NCBI RefSeq assembly: GCF_018130505.1
Contig: NZ_JAFCKH010000007.1
Coordinates: 124,001 to 188,000 of the forward strand
Source of the DNA: Bradyrhizobium tropiciagri
Lineage (GTDB): Bacteria; Pseudomonadota; Alphaproteobacteria; Rhizobiales; Xanthobacteraceae
Reading direction: 5' to 3'
Length of the DNA: 64,000 bases
In this document: one piece after another, positions 60,830 to 64,000 of the stretch
Layout of the letters: every line of letters starts with the position of its first letter
How positions within the stretch are numbered: the stretch's first letter is position 1
The notes under the pieces: model-generated
What the model saw: the letters and a program-made list of their open reading frames with translations, nothing else
Databases searched by the model: none
What the model was told of the DNA's origin: nothing
Translations under genes and position numbers: made by a program

Positions 60830-62110
60830 ATGGATGAGACCATGACCGAGCCAGTCCGTACCCCGCCGTTTGCGCCATTCGAATGGCTGCTGTCCGGACG
60901 CTATCTGCGCGCACGTCGCCGGGAAGGGTTCATCTCGGTCATCGCGGGCTTCTCGTTCCTCGGCATCATGCTCGGCGTCGCCACGCTGATCGTGGTGATG
61001 GCGGTCATGAACGGCTTCCGCAAGGAGCTGCTGGACAAGATCCTCGGCCTCAACGGCCATATCCTGGTGCAGCCGCTGGAATCGCCGCTGACCGACTGGA
61101 AGGACGTGGCCGACCGCATCAGCCAGGTGCCGGGTGTCCGGCTCGCCGCGCCCGTCGTGGACGGGCAGGGGCTCGGCTCGTCGCCGTTCAACGCCGCCGG
61201 CGTTTTCATCCGCGGCATCCGCGCCGACGACCTCAACAACCTCACCTCGATTGCCAAGAACATCAAGCAGGGCTCGCTCGAGGGTTTTGACGAGGGGCAG
61301 GGCGTTGCGATCGGCCGCAGGCTCGCCGATCAGCTCTCGCTGCATGCCGGCGACATGATCACGCTGGTGGCGCCCAAGGGCGCGGTGACGCCGATGGGCA
61401 CGACGCCACGCATCAAGCCGTACAAGATCACCGCGGTGTTCGAGATCGGCATGTCCGAATACGATTCGACCTTCGTGTTCATGCCGCTGGCCGAGGCGCA
61501 GGCCTATTTCAACCGCAACAACGACGTCTCCTCGATCGAGGTGTTCACCGTCAACCCCGACCGGATCGATAACTACCGCAAGCTGGTGACCGAGGCGGCC
61601 GGCCGGCCGGTGTTCCTGGTCGACTGGCGACAGCGCAACTCGACCTTCTTCAACGCGCTGCAGGTCGAGCGCAACGTGATGTTCCTGATCCTGACCATGA
61701 TCGTGCTGGTTGCGGCGCTCAACATCGTCTCCGGCCTGATCATGCTGGTGAAGGACAAGGGGCAGGACATCGCCATCCTGCGCACCATGGGCGCCTCGCA
61801 GGGCTCGATCATGCGGATTTTCCTGATCACCGGTGCCTCGATCGGCGTGGTCGGCACGTTGACCGGCTTCTGCGTCGGCATGCTGATCTGCATGAACATC
61901 GAGTCGATCCGCCAGTTCCTGTCCTGGCTCACCAACACCGAGTTGTTCTCGCCCGAGCTCTATTTCCTCTCCAAGCTGCCGGCCGAGATCGATTTCGGCG
62001 AGACGCTTGCGGTCGTGATCATGGCGCTGACGCTGTCCTTCCTGGCGACGCTCTACCCGTCGTGGCGCGCCGCGCGCCTCGATCCGGTCGATGCGCTCCG
62101 GTACGAGTGA
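60830..62110 (+). CDS. lolC: Lipoprotein-releasing ABC transporter permease
   Basis: A 426-residue LolC/LolE-type permease. An N-terminal helix ([20 protein letters not shown]) is followed by a large periplasmic domain and three C-terminal helices, with the coupling segment [11 protein letters not shown] typical of MacB/LolC families. It extracts lipoproteins from the inner membrane for LolA. As often in alphaproteobacteria, a single permease gene is present and probably forms a homodimer. An ATG four codons later is an alternative start. lolD follows after eight bases. Confidence 0.94.
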   Translation: MDETMTEPVRTPPFAPFEWLLSGRYLRARRREGFISVIAGFSFLGIMLGVATLIVVMAVMNGFRKELLDKILGLNGHILVQPLESPLTDWKDVADRISQVPGVRLAAPVVDGQGLGSSPFNAAGVFIRGIRADDLNNLTSIAKNIKQGSLEGFDEGQGVAIGRRLADQLSLHAGDMITLVAPKGAVTPMGTTPRIKPYKITAVFEIGMSEYDSTFVFMPLAEAQAYFNRNNDVSSIEVFTVNPDRIDNYRKLVTEAAGRPVFLVDWRQRNSTFFNALQVERNVMFLILTMIVLVAALNIVSGLIMLVKDKGQDIAILRTMGASQGSIMRIFLITGASIGVVGTLTGFCVGMLICMNIESIRQFLSWLTNTELFSPELYFLSKLPAEIDFGETLAVVIMALTLSFLATLYPSWRAARLDPVDALRYE

Positions 62111-62118
62111 GGGCGGGC

Positions 62119-62817
62119 ATGGCGGAGGGGGCGGAAGAGACGCCGGTCATCTATCTCCACGACATCAAGCGGGAGTACCGGCAGGGCGAAGCCACGCTGA
62201 CGATCCTGGACGGTGCCAAGCTCGCGCTGTGGCCGGGCCAATCGGTGGCGTTGGTGGCGCCGTCCGGATCGGGCAAGTCGACGCTGCTGCACATCGCAGG
62301 CCTGCTCGAGAGCCCAGACGACGGCGAGGTCTATGTCGCGGGCGCGCCGACCTCGCAATTGTCTGACATCGAGCGCACCCAGATACGCCGCACCGATATC
62401 GGCTTCGTCTACCAGCAGCACCGCCTGCTGCCGGAATTCTCGGCGCTGGAAAATGTCATGCTGCCGCAGATGATCCGCGGCCTGAAGCGCTCGGAGACCG
62501 TGAAGCGGTCGACCGAGATCCTGTCCTATCTCGGGCTCGGCGACCGCATCACGCATCGCCCGGCCGAATTGTCGGGCGGCGAGCAGCAGCGTGTGGCGAT
62601 CGCCCGCGCGGTCGCCAATGCGCCGCGGGCGCTCTTGGCGGACGAGCCGACCGGAAACCTCGATCCGGGCACCGCCGACCATGTCTTCAACGCGTTGATG
62701 CAACTGGTGAAGGCAACGCGGGTCGCGATGCTGATCGCAACCCACAACATGGAGCTGGCGGCGCGGATGGATCGCCGGGTTTCGCTGTCGGGCGGGCAGG
62801 TCGTCGAGCTGGAATAG
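62119..62817 (+). CDS. lolD: Lipoprotein-releasing ABC transporter ATP-binding protein
   Basis: A 232-residue ATPase with Walker [11 protein letters not shown]-loop [11 protein letters not shown], signature LSGGEQQR and Walker [13 protein letters not shown]. The [17 protein letters not shown] stretch is characteristic of LolD. It powers LolC. A GTG 12 bases upstream is a possible alternative start. Confidence 0.95.
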   Translation: MAEGAEETPVIYLHDIKREYRQGEATLTILDGAKLALWPGQSVALVAPSGSGKSTLLHIAGLLESPDDGEVYVAGAPTSQLSDIERTQIRRTDIGFVYQQHRLLPEFSALENVMLPQMIRGLKRSETVKRSTEILSYLGLGDRITHRPAELSGGEQQRVAIARAVANAPRALLADEPTGNLDPGTADHVFNALMQLVKATRVAMLIATHNMELAARMDRRVSLSGGQVVELE

Positions 62818-62828
62818 GCCGTAGATTC

Positions 62829-62881
62829 TCTTTGACGCGTTTTGTTCACGCGAACCGGAATCCACTTCGCTCGAAAACGCT
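62829..62881. repeat. Dispersed-type repeat behind lolD
   Basis: The segment carrying TTTGACGCGTTTT, CGCGAACCGG and CGAAAACGCTCT, read on the minus strand, matches a repeat type I recall in many Bradyrhizobium intergenic regions (AGCGTTTTCGAGCGAAGTGG...). Only partial inverted symmetry is visible (GCGTTTTG/CGAAAACGC). Confidence 0.55.
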
Positions 62882-63148
62882 CTAATACGCCGGACGGCTG
62901 CGCCGCTCCGGGCTTCTCGCGCGAGAAGCGGCGGGGCCGGCGTAATAGGGGTTGTCGAAGCACATCGCCCCGACGCCCGCGGCGGCCAACCGGCACTGCT
63001 CCAGCGACGTGTAGCCGCAGTCGGTGTCCTCGCCGCCCCATCGATAGTTGGTCTTGCAGACCGGAGACGTCGAATCGTACTTCTGCGCGCTCGCCGGCGT
63101 CGCTGCGACGACGCCGAGGGCCAACAGTGCCAGAACCAAACCGCGCAT
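62882..63148 (-). CDS. DUF3551-family small secreted protein
   Basis: An 88-residue protein with a signal peptide (MRGLVLALLALGVVAATPASAQ). The mature part shows the DUF3551 pattern: C-x-TNYRWGGEDTDCGYTSLEQC, then GVGAMCFDNPYYAGP. Four Cys probably form two disulfides. GGGAG lies before the ATG. Function unknown; the family is expanded in Bradyrhizobium and relatives. Confidence 0.88.
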   Translation of the reverse strand: MRGLVLALLALGVVAATPASAQKYDSTSPVCKTNYRWGGEDTDCGYTSLEQCRLAAAGVGAMCFDNPYYAGPAASRARSPERRSRPAY

Positions 63149-63271
63149 CAGAAATCTCCCGTCGAGGCGGCGTCCGCACTCTTGTTCGCCAGATGTGTGC
63201 AAGCAGGCCTTCCCGCGCAGGCCAGCGTCAAATCACTTTCACGCCGCTGCTCGCGGCATCGGCGCGCAGGA

Positions 63272-63297
63272 TACGGAAGAGTGGAAGCCGTCTTCCG
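63272..63297. repeat. Decayed palindromic element (GGAAGA/TCTTCC)
   Basis: CGGAAGAGTGGAAGCCGTCTTCCG matches the centre of the element at 60670-60692 (GTGGAAGCCG shared) with short inverted arms. It lies between the two DUF3551 genes. Confidence 0.55.
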
Positions 63298-63340
63298 AAC
63301 TGATCGTGTCAAACAGGATCAGCGCAAGACCGGTTCGGGC

Positions 63341-63634
63341 TCAATGGATGAACAGATCGAAGAAATTGCCCTCGCGGCGGTCGCGCTCGGGTACGTTGAG
63401 GTAGGAGCGCGGATCGTTGTCGCCGGCATAATAGGGATTGGCGATGCAGCTCTGTCCGATGCCCGAGGCGGTCGCGAGGCACGCCTGATATGACGGATAC
63501 GAGCAGTTGCTGAGACCGGGATACCGGTCGCCCTGGATGCAGAACGGATAGCGCACGCCGACCGCCTGCGCGGGTGCGGTTCCATATGCGGCGAGCGCGA
63601 CCACCGACGCCGCAGCAAGAATCATTGTCCGCAT
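63341..63634 (-). CDS. DUF3551-family small secreted protein
   Basis: A 97-residue protein with a signal peptide (MRTMILAAASVVALAAYGTAPAQA). The mature domain has FCIQGDRYPGLSNCSYPSYQAC and GIGQSCIANPYYAGD, the same Cys spacing as the gene 190 bases downstream. I chose the ATG at 63632-63634 because AAGGGAA lies at the right distance. The pair may stem from an old duplication, although overall identity looks low. Confidence 0.88.
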   Translation of the reverse strand: MRTMILAAASVVALAAYGTAPAQAVGVRYPFCIQGDRYPGLSNCSYPSYQACLATASGIGQSCIANPYYAGDNDPRSYLNVPERDRREGNFFDLFIH

Positions 63635-63928
63635 GTGCATTCCCTTCGCTGCGACGGCCAGACCTTCACGACGATCCAAATCGGACAAGCAGGTTCCCGT
63701 CAACTCGCATCTCACGCGCATTTGCGCACGCAGTTTTGAATTGTGAAATTTATGCGGCAATGATGTGGCGAAACATGCAAGAAGTGCCTGCAACACAACA
63801 TTAACTTACAATTTGAACGAAGTCGTTTGGGGGTGTCTGTTGCAGCGAAGTTACAGCAATTTGGATCGAGACTGCTATGACGATGTCTCGCGGCCTTGGG
63901 GGCCAGTACAAAAGTTGGAACGGGAAAA
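63635..63928. other. Divergent spacer, DUF3551 gene / outer-membrane protein gene
   Basis: A 294-base gap, lower in GC than its surroundings between 63720 and 63860 (for example CACAACATTAACTTACAATT), as expected of a promoter region of a strongly expressed envelope gene. No gene seen. Confidence 0.45.
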
Positions 63929-64000
63929 ATGAAAAAGGTTTTGCTTGTCACGGCCAGCCTGATCGCGCTCGGCGCGGTCGCTCCGGCCTCCGCAGCCGAT
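63929..64000 (+). CDS. Outer-membrane protein, N-terminal part (runs off window)
   Basis: Only 24 codons are visible: MKKVLLVTASLIALGAVAPASAAD. This is a complete Sec signal peptide of the kind found on alphaproteobacterial Omp25/Omp31-like beta-barrel proteins. GGGAAA precedes the ATG. The mature protein is not in the window, so the family is a guess from the signal sequence. Confidence 0.6.
   Translation, partial: MKKVLLVTASLIALGAVAPASAAD

Noticed and set aside
62119-62817. LolD Walker A begins with Ala, not Gly (APSGSGKST)
   Set aside because: The P-loop pattern allows Ala or Gly at the first position and all other motifs are intact, so it is not a defect.

Overview
This window is one contiguous, GC-rich chromosomal segment of an alphaproteobacterium, most likely Bradyrhizobium or a close relative in the Nitrobacteraceae. 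The reasons are the glnB-glnA pair, the tig-clpP-clpX-lon-(tRNA) block, the undivided 14-gene nuo operon with alphaproteobacterial subunit forms, the small DUF3551 secreted proteins, and palindromic intergenic repeats of the kind common in that genus. It reads as core genome with small accessory inserts. I saw no prophage, insertion sequence, CRISPR array or integrase.

Layout. 1-1.1 kb: nitrogen control (start of glnA, glnB with a very good sigma54-type promoter). 1.1-5.2 kb: NAD(P)HX repair enzyme, then an enolase-superfamily gene and a Tat-exported multicopper-oxidase-fold protein that lacks most copper ligands. 5.3-12.3 kb: tRNA-Leu and the protein quality-control block tig, clpP, clpX, lon. 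12.3-18.8 kb: GntR regulator with MFS transporter, GFA-type zinc protein, tRNA-Val, a small secreted protein, YciI-like protein plus methyltransferase, pepT, HU and tRNA-Asp. 19.2-27.1 kb: accessory envelope and secretion genes (a protein with RTX-like motif and six FG-GAP-like repeats, a beta-helix protein, a polytopic membrane protein, small lineage-specific proteins), an orphan TRAP binding protein and a MarR regulator.

27.3-42.5 kb: nuoABCDEFGHIJKLMN, encoding proton-pumping NADH:quinone oxidoreductase, with two unrecognised genes inserted (between nuoE and nuoF, and between nuoF and nuoG) and an unusual His-Asp-rich loop in NuoL. 42.5-47.2 kb: birA, rnj, methylmalonyl-CoA epimerase, a DUF1467 protein and mtnK. 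47.4-51.5 kb, minus strand: a ribose-type ABC importer and a single-domain globin, followed by a structured, terminator-bounded region that may encode a small RNA.

51.9-59.2 kb: a tightly packed cassette that I read as periplasmic and outer-membrane copper handling: DUF2946 protein, TonB-dependent receptor, Asp-box beta-propeller with Cys/His motifs, TlpA-like thioredoxin, PCuAC chaperone, YcnI/DUF1775 protein and a CopC-CopD fusion. This is the most system-like accessory locus here; the beta-propeller is its least understood member. 59.3-64 kb: proS, lolC-lolD lipoprotein export, two DUF3551 proteins and the start of an outer-membrane protein gene running off the window.

All functional names come from reading motifs and recalled family knowledge; no database search was run.
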